64,000 nt of DNA. Origin: Nevskiaceae bacterium (GTDB lineage Bacteria; Pseudomonadota; Gammaproteobacteria; Nevskiales; Nevskiaceae). The position numbers and the translations under genes are program-made. A model generated the notes under the pieces. The model was given only the letters and a program-made list of their open reading frames with translations. It was not told the origin of the DNA and did no database searches. Below, in pieces: positions 48,957-58,125 of the stretch; positions within the stretch are counted from its first letter, which is position 1, and each line of letters opens with the position of its first letter. The DNA is taken from contig SCRT01000019.1 in assembly GCA_004298465.1 (NCBI GenBank), positions 57,725-121,724 on the forward strand, given 5' to 3'.

Positions 48957-49376
48957 GTGGCGACAGCAGCCGGTGTGGACGGAAGCGGCGACGGACGCGC
49001 CACCGTGATGGTGGTCGATGACAGCCCGACCATCCGCAAGACCGCCGAAACCTTGCTGGGACGCGAAGGCTTCCATGTCATCAGTGCCGTGGATGGCTTC
49101 GCGGCGTTGGCGCAGGTGGCGCTTTACAACCCGGCGCTGGTGTTCATCGACATCATGATGCCGCGCCTCGATGGCTACCAGGCGTGTGCGCTGATCAAGG
49201 CCAACCCCCGCTATGCCGCCATCCCGATCGTCATGTTGTCGTCCAAGGACGGCCTGTTCGACCGGGCGCGCGGACGCGTCGTCGGCTGCGACGACTACCT
49301 GACGAAACCCTTTACCCGCGATGAACTCGTCAACGCCGTGCATGCCCACCTGGGCGCGCGGGCGGGTGCCCGGTAG
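48957..49376 (+). CDS. pilG: Response regulator PilG
   Basis: This single-receiver protein of about 139 residues has VMVVDDSPTIRKTAETLLGR, phospho-Asp in LVFIDIMMPRLDGY, VMLSSKDGLFD and DDYLTKPFTRDELV. PilG stimulates type IV pilus extension. GTG 48957 and 48951 are both possible; AAGGGG at 48945-48950 fits the later one. It heads the pilG-pilI-chpA-chpC run, with 2 bp to pilI. The receptor PilJ and PilH are not next in line as in Pseudomonas but at 36-38 kb. Confidence 0.9.
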   Translation: MATAAGVDGSGDGRATVMVVDDSPTIRKTAETLLGREGFHVISAVDGFAALAQVALYNPALVFIDIMMPRLDGYQACALIKANPRYAAIPIVMLSSKDGLFDRARGRVVGCDDYLTKPFTRDELVNAVHAHLGARAGAR

Positions 49377-49378
49377 GC

Positions 49379-49936
49379 ATGGAGACCGCGGCGGCCAGCG
49401 CTGATCGCGACCCCTTTGCCCTGCTGAGCGACCTGGATGCGCGCGTCCGTGCCGTTCGCACCGAGGATCTGGGCGCGGCCTCCGATCAGATGTGGCGCGG
49501 CCTGGCCGTTCGGCTGCGCGCGGCATGGTTCGTGGTGCCCCAGGCGGATGTGCGCGAGATCCTGTCGCTGCCGCCGGTGACGCGCGTGCCGGGGGCGCGG
49601 ACGTTTCTGGCGGGTGTCGCCAACCTGCGCGGCAGCCTGCTGCCGATCACCGACCTCGGGTTGCTGGCGGAATTGCCGGCCGCGCCGGAAAATCGCGAGC
49701 GGCGGGTCTTGGTCCTGAATTCAAACCGCATTCCGGCTGGCTTCGTCGTCGACGGCGTCGGTGGTTATCGCAGTTTCGCGCCCGAGGACCAGCGCCACGA
49801 ATGGATGCGGCAGGCTCCGGTTCCGCAACAATGGCTGCTCGGAGCGTTCGTCCGGGGTGCCCAGGCGTGGCCGGTGCTGTCCCTCCAGCGCGTGGCACGC
49901 AGTGCAGAGTTCGGCCGCGCCGGGATACCGGCATGA
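49379..49936 (+). CDS. pilI: CheW-like adaptor PilI
   Basis: This 185-residue CheW-domain protein has AWFVVPQADVREILSLPPVT, VPGARTFLAGVANLRGSLLP and RVLVLNSNRIPAGFVVDGVG. It couples PilJ to the ChpA kinase. Its stop overlaps the chpA start (ATGA 49933-49936). pilJ, normally next, is missing at this spot. Confidence 0.88.
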   Translation: METAAASADRDPFALLSDLDARVRAVRTEDLGAASDQMWRGLAVRLRAAWFVVPQADVREILSLPPVTRVPGARTFLAGVANLRGSLLPITDLGLLAELPAAPENRERRVLVLNSNRIPAGFVVDGVGGYRSFAPEDQRHEWMRQAPVPQQWLLGAFVRGAQAWPVLSLQRVARSAEFGRAGIPA

Positions 49937-52900
49937 CGGACCCCCGGCCCGCATCGGTAGCCGCGGCGCTTGCCAACGGCCTGCACTTGCTGCGCGCCGA
50001 GATCGGCAGCAGCCTGGCGCGCGTGCGGGCAGAGCTGGAGCGCTACCACGACCACGGCAATGGCGACCCACGACCGCTGCTGGATGCGGCGGATGCGCTG
50101 CGCCAGGTTTCCGGGTCGGTCACCATGGTGCAGTGTTTCGGTGCCGCTGCTGTGGCGGATGAGATGCAGCGGGTGGTGGCGGCGACGCTGACCGGCAAGC
50201 TGCAGAAACCGGCAGCCGCATTCGCGGCGGTGTCGGCGGCAGCGTTACAACTGTCGGACTACGTAGACGCCTTGGCGGCGGGAGTGCCCGACTGCGCCAT
50301 CGTCCTTCAGCCCGCCATCAACGAGTTGCGCGTGGCGCGTGGCGCGGCGGTGCTCGACGAAGCAGGGTTGTTTGCCCTGCAGGCGACGCCGCTGGTGGAA
50401 GCGGCCGATGTCGCGTTCCAGCTGGAAGGTCCCGCGGCGACGGGCGACAGTGCCGAGCGAATCGCGAAAGACGGCCTGGACGCGTATCAGCACCATTTCA
50501 TCCAGTGGTTCCGCAGCGGTGCGGGCGCTGCGGCTGGGGCCATGAAGGCGGTCGCCGCGCACGTCGCGGCAGCGGCTGTGGAGCGGCCCGTGGGGCGTGC
50601 ATGGCAGGGCATGGCGCTGTTGCTCGAGTCGATCGAGGCCGGACCCGGCACGGTCACGCCGGCGCTCAAGCACCTCGTCGGGCGCAGCAGCATGGAACTC
50701 CGGCAGCTTGCGCAGCGTGGCGAGGCAGCCGCAGCGCCGGGTGCCGGGGCGTTGGCGGTGGATGTGCTGTTCGGCCTGCTGCAGCTACCCGCCCGGTCCG
50801 CGGCCGCCCAGCGCCTGCTGGATGCCACGCAGCTTGCACGCCTGCTGCCGGATCCCGAAACCCTGGACCGTGCCCGCGCACGGCTGCGCGTGCCGGGTGC
50901 CGGCGTGCTGCAACAGGTCGAAGCCGAGCTGCGGCGCGACTTCCAGGCCGTCGAGGATGCGATCGATCTGGCGGTTCGCACCCAGGGACGGGCCGGCGAG
51001 GCGCCGCCGATCACGGTCGAGCGGTTGACGCGCATCGGCGACACGCTCGGCATGCTGGGCCTGCCGCGGCTGCAGCAGATGGTGCGCAATCAGGCGGCAC
51101 AGATCCCGACGCTGGATGTCGGCGACCCACGCTGGCTGGAAGTTGCCACTGCCCTGGTCCGCGTCCAGGACACGCTGGGGCGTGCGCTGGGTCGGGCAGA
51201 CGCCGCACAGGGCGGCATGCTGGAAGCCGGCGCCGAAGCCGATGACGGGCACGCGGATGCGGGCCTCGTGGCGTTTGCCGGCGCGGCACGCGTTGAATGC
51301 GGGCGCGTCGAGCAGGCGCTGACGGAATATGCACGCAGTGCGGACGCGCAGCATTTGCAGGCCGTTCCCGCGCAGCTGCACGACATCGTCCAGGGCCTGA
51401 AGGTTGCGGGCCTCGATGACGCCGCGCAGGCGCTCGAGGTGGTGTGGGGCTACGTGAACAGCCCGCGGGTCGAGGAAGTGGCACACGACGCCGCGGCCGC
51501 GGCGCGGCTGGCGGATGCCTGTGCCGCAGCCGAGATCTACCTCGAGGCCCTGCGCGACCGTGTACCTCACCCCGGCCTTGCGCTCGGGCAGTTCGTGCGG
51601 CGGGTTGAGCCGCTGCAGGCGCACGCGGAAGCGGCGCCGGATGCTGCGGTACCTACAGCCCCGGTCGAGCCGATACCGGGAGCGGCTCCGACCCCGACTC
51701 CGGTTTTGGCGCCCACTTCCGCTGCAGACGGCGACCCCGAGATCCGTGCGATCTTTCTTGAGGAAGCGCAGGAAGTCATGGCCGCCATTCGCCATGCGCT
51801 GCCGCCGCTGAAACACGATCTGAACGATCGGGCTGCGCTGACTGAGATCCGCCGTGGCTTCCACACCCTGAAGGGTAGCGGGCGCATGGTCGGTGCCAGC
51901 GGCGTCGGCGAGTTTTCCTGGGCGCTGGAGCAGCTTCTGAACCGCTGTCTGGAAGGCACGTTGGCGGTGCGCGCCCCGATCCTGGCACTCGTCGAACAGG
52001 CGACCGCCTTGCTGCCCCGCCTGCTGGCCGCGCTGGAGGCGGGTGACGCCGCGGCAGCCGGCGTTCCGGAAACGGCACAGCTTGCAGTCCGCGCCGACGC
52101 CTTGCGGCAGGGTGAGGCGACTGCCGCAGATCCGGATCTTTACGCCGTGTTCCGCGACGATGCGCGGGCGCGCCTCGGCTTCGTCGAAAAATGGCTGGCG
52201 CAACAGGACGGCGTTGAAGAAGTCGCTGTGGAGCCGGGCGTCGTGCGGGCCTTCCATACGCTACGCGGCAGCGCTGCGGTAGCCGGCGCCGAGCCCGTCC
52301 ATCACGTTGCCGGGGCGCTGGAGGTGTGGTTGGAGCGCGTCGGGCAGGCGCAACAGGCGCTGCAGGCCGACGGGCTGGCGTTGCTCGCGGATGCCCGCGC
52401 GGCCCTGGAGCGCTGGATCGGGGCCAGCGAACTCACCCCTGCTGCCGAGACCGAAAGTGCGGCGCTCGAAGCGCGCGTCGTGACCGCGCGTGGCGCACTG
52501 GCCGTCCCCGCTGCGGGCGCGGGACACGACCGTGACGCCTACACGCTGGCAGCGCTGGCCGTACTGCAGGACGCCGAGGCAGAAGCCCGCGCTTGGTGCG
52601 AGGCGGGTCGGCCGGAGGGCGGCGCTCGAACCAGCGAGCGCTGTGTGGCGTTCGCGGCGGGGGCTATACAGCACGGCTGTCCGTCTCTGGCGGAGATCGC
52701 GCAGGCGCTGGCCGAGCGCCTCAAGGCTGTGTCGACGAAGCCCTCGCCGGCGCTGCTGCCGGCGCTGGAAGATGTATTCGAGGCGTTGTATCAGCGCCTC
52801 GATGCGATCCGCGATGGCGCTGCAGAAGCCGACCCGGCGCCGGTGCTGGATTTGATCGCCGGCCTGCCGATGATCGGCATCCACGGCCCGCGGCCGACTC

Positions 52901-55683
52901 CGGCAGTGTCCGCCGTCGAGCCGGAGCTGCGCACCATCTTCCTGGAGGAAGCGCGCGAGCTGCTGCATGAATGCCGAGAGGCGCTGGCGGATATGGCCGG
53001 CCCCGAGGCAGCGGCGGCGATGGCGCGGCTGCAGCGCGCCTTGCACACGCTCAAGGGCAGTGCCCGGATGGCGGGTGAGCTGGACATGGGCAGCATCGCG
53101 CAAGGGGCACAGGAACGACTTGGCGCAGCCGGCGCGCAGCCTCCGTTTGACCCGGAGTGGCTGGCCGATCTGGGCGCCGCCTGCACACGGCTTGAACAGC
53201 TCTGGCAGCACGCGGGCGGGCAGGATGAACTCGCGGCATCGGCCGCTACTACTGCGGCGACCGTTCACGCCGGGCCTGAAGCTGTGGAAGCCCCGCCGGC
53301 AGCGCCGGACACGGTTGACTCCCAGGACGAGCTGCAGCCTACCGAGGTTTCGGCCCTCGAGGAGCCGGTTGCCACGGCCGTGCGTGAAGTTCCGGCCATG
53401 GCCGAGTCGGCTGGGGCCCCGGCGGCACCCGATGCGGAGCTGCTGGAAGTCTTCGTCCCGGAAGCGATGGAATTGCTGGAGACGCTGGACCTGGCGTTGG
53501 CCCACTGGGACGACCCGGAGCACCAGGCCGACGCGCGGCGGGCGCTGCATACGCTCAAGGGCAGCGCGCGCGTGGCCGGGCTGGATGCCATGGGCGACAC
53601 CGCGCACGCGCTTGAAACCGCGCTGGCCGCGCATTCCGGCGATGTGGCGGCGGGTCGTGACACGCTGCAGGTTGGCATCGAGAAGCTGCATGCGATGTGC
53701 GACGCCTTGCAACGCGGCGAATGGCAGGCGCTGCAGAGGGCGGAAACCACCGGCCCGGCAGAAGCGCCGGTGTGGACGGGTGAACTGCTCTGGACGCCGG
53801 TCGACGACGCGCTTGATCCGCAGGCGGCGCTCGGGGAGTTTGCCCGCATTCCGGTCGAGGTTCTGGACCGCATGCTGGGTGCGGCGGGCGAAGCCGGCAC
53901 GCAGCGCTTGCGGCTCGTGACCCACAACGAAGGCCTGCGCACGCAACTCGCGGAAATGGCGCGTGCGGTCGACCGTACACGCACCCAGCTGCGGCAGCTG
54001 GTAGCCGAGAGCGATGCGCAGATCGCGGCGCGCGGCCTGAAGCTTGAACCGGACGCTGCCGATGGCGCGGGCGACCGCTATGCCGAGGAATTCGATCCGC
54101 TGGAAATGGATCGCTATTCGCACATGCAGGAGTTGTCGCGCACGCTCGCGGAAGCGGTCGACGATCTCGGCGATCTGCATGCGACGATGGATCGCGGCGT
54201 GGGCGAGGCGGATGTGCTGCTGGGGCAGCAGAGCCAGACGCTCGCGGGCGTTCAGCAGGAGCTGATGGATACGCTGCTGGTGCCGTTCTCGCGTGAACAG
54301 GGGCGGCTGGAGCGTGTCGTGCGGCAGACCGCGCATGCCGTCGGCAAGAGCGCGGTGCTGCGCGTCGAAGGTGGCGAGACCGAGCTCGACCGCAATGTCC
54401 TGCAACGCATGGTCGGGCCGCTCGGACACTTGCTGCGCAACGCCGTGGTGCATGGCATCGAGGCCCCCGCGCGGCGACGCTCGGCGGGCAAGCCGCTGGA
54501 AGGCCAGGTGCGGCTCGGCATGCGGCGTGAAGCCGGGCAGATCGTTCTGGAGGTATCGGACGACGGGCGCGGCCTGGATCTCGACGCGATCCGGCGCAAG
54601 GGCATCGAACGCGGCTTGATCGCGGCGGATGCGGTGCCCGGCGATGAACAGCTCGGGCGGCTGATCTTCGAGCCGGGGTTCTCCACCGCCGAGACCGTCA
54701 CCCAGCAAGCGGGCCGCGGCATTGGCCTGGACGTCGTGGCGGACGTCATCCACCAGCTTGGCGGGCGCGTTGAATTGCGCGCTCGGCCGGGCGTGCCGCT
54801 GGTCTTCGTGCTGCACCTGCCGCTAAGCATGGCGATTTCGCATGCGTTGCTGGTGCGCGTCGGCGGCGAACGTTATCTGCTGCCGCTGGTCGAGGTTGCC
54901 GGCGTGGCGCGGATTCCGGTTGCCGAGCTGCCCGCGCGGCTGCAGAAAGGTGGCGCACCGGTGGCCTGGGGCGGTGACGATTATGCCGTCCATTATCTGG
55001 GCGATTTCCTCGACCTGCCTCGCCCGGCGCGCTTCGACGGTCGATCCGCCGTCGCGGTACTCGTGCGCGCCGGCGAGACGCTGGCCGGCGAGACACGGCG
55101 CGTGGCGCTGGTTGTCGATGCGCTGCTGGGTACGCAGGAAGTGCTGGCGAAGGGCACGGGGGCGCAGCTCATGGCGATCGCTGGCATCGCCGGTGCGGCG
55201 GCATTGCCGGACGGCGGCGTGGCCCTGACGCTGGACATGGCGGCGCTCGTGGCGCGGCGGTCGCGGGCCGCGGCGGGTGGGCGGACGCTGCAGAAGCGGC
55301 CGATGGTCATGGTGGTCGACGACTCCGTCACCATGCGCCGCGTCGCCGAGCGCTTGCTGGTGCGCAACGGCTTCCGCGTGGTTACGGCGCGCGATGGTCT
55401 GGAGGCCATGGACCTGCTGCGCGACGAAACTCCAGCCGTCGTCCTGCTCGACATCGAAATGCCGCGCGCCGACGGCTTCGAGGTGGCGGCCTTCATCCGC
55501 CACGATCCACGCATCCAGCACACACCGATCATCATGATCACGTCGCGTTCCGGTGAGAAACACCGGGATCGCGCCCGCCAGCTCGGTGTGGAGCGCTACC
55601 TCATCAAGCCTTGGCAGGAGCAGCAGTTGCTGGACGAGATCTCCGCTGTGCGTGGCGCTCCGGATGCGCGGGAGAAGCCGTGA
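49933..55683 (+). CDS. chpA: Hybrid chemotaxis kinase ChpA/PilL
   Basis: A 1916-residue CheA-type hybrid kinase. Four canonical HPt histidines are seen in HTLKGS/HTLRGS motifs at about His-644, 775, 1038 and 1206. The first about 600 residues look like degenerate HPt-like helical repeats. The kinase core has the N-box HLLRNAVVHGIE (about 1496) and DDGRGLDLD. A CheW-like domain (about 1640-1780) follows, and a receiver domain has Asp-1840 in VVLLDIEMPRADG. Its length and order match ChpA. The HPt Gln/Thr variants in Pseudomonas (XPt) are not obvious here. ATG 49933 overlaps the pilI stop. Confidence 0.93.
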   Translation: MTDPRPASVAAALANGLHLLRAEIGSSLARVRAELERYHDHGNGDPRPLLDAADALRQVSGSVTMVQCFGAAAVADEMQRVVAATLTGKLQKPAAAFAAVSAAALQLSDYVDALAAGVPDCAIVLQPAINELRVARGAAVLDEAGLFALQATPLVEAADVAFQLEGPAATGDSAERIAKDGLDAYQHHFIQWFRSGAGAAAGAMKAVAAHVAAAAVERPVGRAWQGMALLLESIEAGPGTVTPALKHLVGRSSMELRQLAQRGEAAAAPGAGALAVDVLFGLLQLPARSAAAQRLLDATQLARLLPDPETLDRARARLRVPGAGVLQQVEAELRRDFQAVEDAIDLAVRTQGRAGEAPPITVERLTRIGDTLGMLGLPRLQQMVRNQAAQIPTLDVGDPRWLEVATALVRVQDTLGRALGRADAAQGGMLEAGAEADDGHADAGLVAFAGAARVECGRVEQALTEYARSADAQHLQAVPAQLHDIVQGLKVAGLDDAAQALEVVWGYVNSPRVEEVAHDAAAAARLADACAAAEIYLEALRDRVPHPGLALGQFVRRVEPLQAHAEAAPDAAVPTAPVEPIPGAAPTPTPVLAPTSAADGDPEIRAIFLEEAQEVMAAIRHALPPLKHDLNDRAALTEIRRGFHTLKGSGRMVGASGVGEFSWALEQLLNRCLEGTLAVRAPILALVEQATALLPRLLAALEAGDAAAAGVPETAQLAVRADALRQGEATAADPDLYAVFRDDARARLGFVEKWLAQQDGVEEVAVEPGVVRAFHTLRGSAAVAGAEPVHHVAGALEVWLERVGQAQQALQADGLALLADARAALERWIGASELTPAAETESAALEARVVTARGALAVPAAGAGHDRDAYTLAALAVLQDAEAEARAWCEAGRPEGGARTSERCVAFAAGAIQHGCPSLAEIAQALAERLKAVSTKPSPALLPALEDVFEALYQRLDAIRDGAAEADPAPVLDLIAGLPMIGIHGPRPTPAVSAVEPELRTIFLEEARELLHECREALADMAGPEAAAAMARLQRALHTLKGSARMAGELDMGSIAQGAQERLGAAGAQPPFDPEWLADLGAACTRLEQLWQHAGGQDELAASAATTAATVHAGPEAVEAPPAAPDTVDSQDELQPTEVSALEEPVATAVREVPAMAESAGAPAAPDAELLEVFVPEAMELLETLDLALAHWDDPEHQADARRALHTLKGSARVAGLDAMGDTAHALETALAAHSGDVAAGRDTLQVGIEKLHAMCDALQRGEWQALQRAETTGPAEAPVWTGELLWTPVDDALDPQAALGEFARIPVEVLDRMLGAAGEAGTQRLRLVTHNEGLRTQLAEMARAVDRTRTQLRQLVAESDAQIAARGLKLEPDAADGAGDRYAEEFDPLEMDRYSHMQELSRTLAEAVDDLGDLHATMDRGVGEADVLLGQQSQTLAGVQQELMDTLLVPFSREQGRLERVVRQTAHAVGKSAVLRVEGGETELDRNVLQRMVGPLGHLLRNAVVHGIEAPARRRSAGKPLEGQVRLGMRREAGQIVLEVSDDGRGLDLDAIRRKGIERGLIAADAVPGDEQLGRLIFEPGFSTAETVTQQAGRGIGLDVVADVIHQLGGRVELRARPGVPLVFVLHLPLSMAISHALLVRVGGERYLLPLVEVAGVARIPVAELPARLQKGGAPVAWGGDDYAVHYLGDFLDLPRPARFDGRSAVAVLVRAGETLAGETRRVALVVDALLGTQEVLAKGTGAQLMAIAGIAGAAALPDGGVALTLDMAALVARRSRAAAGGRTLQKRPMVMVVDDSVTMRRVAERLLVRNGFRVVTARDGLEAMDLLRDETPAVVLLDIEMPRADGFEVAAFIRHDPRIQHTPIIMITSRSGEKHRDRARQLGVERYLIKPWQEQQLLDEISAVRGAPDAREKP

Positions 55684-56162
55684 ACGGCTCCGACGTACCC
55701 GGCCCGCAGACGCTCTATGGCGCGTTGATCGCACTGCAGGACGATGCCCTGCTGGTGCCGAATTCCGCGGTGCTGGAAGTGCTGTCCGGCGACCGGCTCG
55801 AACCCGCCTCCCGGCCCGGCGTACTCGGCACGCTGCACTGGCGGGGCGAGACGATCCCGGCGGCGAGCTTCGAGGTATTCAACGGCGGGAATACTCCGGA
55901 TACGCGGCAGCGGCATGGGCGGCTCGTGGTGCTGCAGGCCCTCGGCGGGCGGCTGCCGGGGCGTGCGTGGGCATTGTGGAGCACGGGCTATCCGCGCATG
56001 TTGCCGGTCAGCCAGGCGGCGCTGCAGCCAGCGCCGCTGCATCCCGACGATCGCGCCGACGTGGTGCTCGCTCGTGTCCGCCTCGGTGTACGTGAAGTCG
56101 CGATTCCGGACCTCGACCGCATCGAGGCCGGGTTGCTGGCGGCATCGACGCGATCGGAGTAG
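55680..56162 (+). CDS. chpC: CheW-like adaptor, ChpC type
   Basis: The 160-residue protein is a CheW-fold adaptor: LYGALIALQDDALLVPNSAV, VLGTLHWRGETIPAASFEVF and AWALWSTGYPRMLP. It lies directly after chpA with a 4 bp overlap (GTG 55680, TGA 55681-55683), where ChpC is found in Pseudomonas. It probably links further receptors to ChpA. The sequence is diverged, so the family assignment rests partly on position. Confidence 0.8.
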   Translation: MNGSDVPGPQTLYGALIALQDDALLVPNSAVLEVLSGDRLEPASRPGVLGTLHWRGETIPAASFEVFNGGNTPDTRQRHGRLVVLQALGGRLPGRAWALWSTGYPRMLPVSQAALQPAPLHPDDRADVVLARVRLGVREVAIPDLDRIEAGLLAASTRSE

Positions 56163-56167
56163 AGACC

Positions 56168-57091
56168 GTGTCCGCGCCGCGGCCGGCGATTTCGCGTTAT
56201 GCGCTGCTGTCGCTGGTGACGGCCTGCGCCGTGTTGGCACTGAAGTTGACGGCGTGGTATTTCACGGCTTCCGTGGGGCTGCTGTCCGATGCCCTGGAAA
56301 CGTTGACGAATGTCGGCGGCGCCGGCATGGCGGTGGTGATGCTGCGTATTGCCGCCCGGCCGCCGGACGAGGAGCACGCGTTCGGCCACAGCAAGGCGGA
56401 ATACTTCTCCAGCGGCTTCGAAGGCATGCTCGTGTTCATGGCGGCCGCGCTGATCGTTGCCGAAGCCGTGCCACGCCTTGCGCACCCGCAGGTGCTGGAT
56501 CAGGTCGGTGTCGGGCTTGCCGTCGCCGCCGCTGCTGGCGCGCTGAATTTCGCCGTGTCGCGGGTGCTGGCTGCGGCAGGTCGCCGCCACCGATCCGTCG
56601 CGCTCACGGCGGATGCGCGCCACCTCATGGCGGACGTGTGGACGACCGTGGGTGTCGTGGCGGGGGTTGCGCTGGCGGTTGCAACCGGCTGGCCGTGGAT
56701 CGACCCGCTCGTCGCGCTCGCCGTGGCCGCTCTGGTGCTGCGCGCCGGCTGGCAGTTGATGCGCGAATCCGCGGCTGGCCTGATGGATGGCGCCTGGCCG
56801 GCCCCGGAGCGTACGGCGCTGGATACGGTGCTGGCGGAATTCAGGCACGCGCAAGGGCCCGGTTGCGTGGAATTCCACGCCGTGCGGACACGCCAGTCCG
56901 CCGGCCGGCGCTTCGTTGCCCTGCATCTGCTGGTGCCGGGCGACTGGCCGGTGCGGCGCGGGCACGATCTAGCGGAGCAGGTCGAGGCAGAAATCGCGGA
57001 ACGTGTGCCCGGCGCGATTGTCTTTATTCACGTTGAACCGCTGGAAGACCCACGTTCATACGATGATGCGGCGCTCGCAGGCAAGCTGTAA
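56168..57091 (+). CDS. Cation diffusion facilitator family transporter
   Basis: The 307-residue CDF protein has about five to six membrane helices and the metal sites in LLSDALETLTNVGG (helix 2) and ADARHLMADVWT (helix 5), then a C-terminal ferredoxin-like domain (EFHAVRTRQSAGRRFVALHL). It exports divalent cations (Zn, Fe, Co or Mn) using protons. GTG 56168 is 5 bp after chpC. A functional tie to pili is not evident. Helix-2 SD...ET in place of HD...DE suggests a different metal preference from ZitB-like proteins. Confidence 0.9.
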   Translation: MSAPRPAISRYALLSLVTACAVLALKLTAWYFTASVGLLSDALETLTNVGGAGMAVVMLRIAARPPDEEHAFGHSKAEYFSSGFEGMLVFMAAALIVAEAVPRLAHPQVLDQVGVGLAVAAAAGALNFAVSRVLAAAGRRHRSVALTADARHLMADVWTTVGVVAGVALAVATGWPWIDPLVALAVAALVLRAGWQLMRESAAGLMDGAWPAPERTALDTVLAEFRHAQGPGCVEFHAVRTRQSAGRRFVALHLLVPGDWPVRRGHDLAEQVEAEIAERVPGAIVFIHVEPLEDPRSYDDAALAGKL

Positions 57092-57147
57092 CGCGCTGCG
57101 CGCGGGAATTCTGGGAAGATCGGGCAGCTGAAATTTGGAGGCGCGGC

Positions 57148-58125
57148 ATGGCGAATTACGAAAGACTCGACGACAACGTCGTCTGTATCGACACCGAACA
57201 GCATCGAGCGAACCTTGCCGCCTGCTACCTGATCGGTAGCGAACACCACTACGCGTTCATCGAATGCGGCACCAGCCGGTCGGTGCCGGCGCTGCTGCAG
57301 GTGCTGGTGGAACTCGGCATTTCCACGGCTGACGTCGACTACGTGATGCCGACGCATGTCCATCTTGACCACGCTGGCGGCGCCGGTGCGCTGCTGCGCG
57401 AGTTGCCGAACGCGCGGCTCGTCGTCCATCCACGCGGGGCGCGGCATTTGATCGACCCGACGAAGCTGATCGCCGGGGCGACGGCTGTCTACGGTGTGGA
57501 CGCGGTGCAGGAAATGTACGGCGAGATCGTGCCGGTGCCGGAAGGCCGCGTGATCGTGGCCGATGTCGCCGCCGACCATGATTTCTGGCTTGCCCTCGGT
57601 CGGCGTCCGCTGCTGTTGATCGACGCGCCCGGCCATGCCCGCCACCACTACGTGGTCTGGGACGCCGCCAGTCGCGGCTGGTTTTCCGGCGACAGCTTCG
57701 GCATTTCCTACCGCGAGTTCGATTGTTCGGTGTGCGGCCACTACCTCATTCCCACGACGACGCCGGTGGACTTCGACCCCGAGGCATGGAATGCCACGCT
57801 CGACCGCATGCTGGCGCGCACGCCGGCCTGTATCTACCTGACGCACTACGGGCGGGTGGGCGACGTCCAGATGCTGGGTCGGCAGTTGCGGGCCGGCATT
57901 GCGGCCTACGCGCGGATCGCGCGGGCACACGCTGGCGATGGAGACCGCCATGCGGCACTGGTTGCAGCGTTGCTGGAATACCACCTTCGCCAGTTCCATG
58001 ATCTCCGCCATCCGATGCCGCAGGCCCGGGCTGAAGCACTGCTGAAGATGGATGTCGAGCTCAACGCGCAAGGGCTGGAAGTGTGGATGGATCGGCAGGA
58101 CCGAGCCGCACGTGCTGTTGCGTGA
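57148..58125 (+). CDS. Metallo-beta-lactamase fold hydrolase
   Basis: The 325-residue MBL-fold protein has the zinc motif THVHLDHAGG at about residues 69-78, a third histidine in DAPGHARHHYVVW and an Asp in FSGDSFGISYREF. It resembles quorum-quenching lactonase or glyoxalase II-like hydrolases, with an extra C-terminal helical region (about 250-325). ATG 57148 has a GGAGGCG ribosome site. Its stop overlaps the next start (GTGA 58122-58125). The substrate is unknown. Confidence 0.9.
   Translation: MANYERLDDNVVCIDTEQHRANLAACYLIGSEHHYAFIECGTSRSVPALLQVLVELGISTADVDYVMPTHVHLDHAGGAGALLRELPNARLVVHPRGARHLIDPTKLIAGATAVYGVDAVQEMYGEIVPVPEGRVIVADVAADHDFWLALGRRPLLLIDAPGHARHHYVVWDAASRGWFSGDSFGISYREFDCSVCGHYLIPTTTPVDFDPEAWNATLDRMLARTPACIYLTHYGRVGDVQMLGRQLRAGIAAYARIARAHAGDGDRHAALVAALLEYHLRQFHDLRHPMPQARAEALLKMDVELNAQGLEVWMDRQDRAARAVA

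Noticed and set aside
52261..54816. Long open frame antisense to chpA
   Set aside because: The chpA protein has clear HPt and kinase motifs on the other strand; the antisense product has none.
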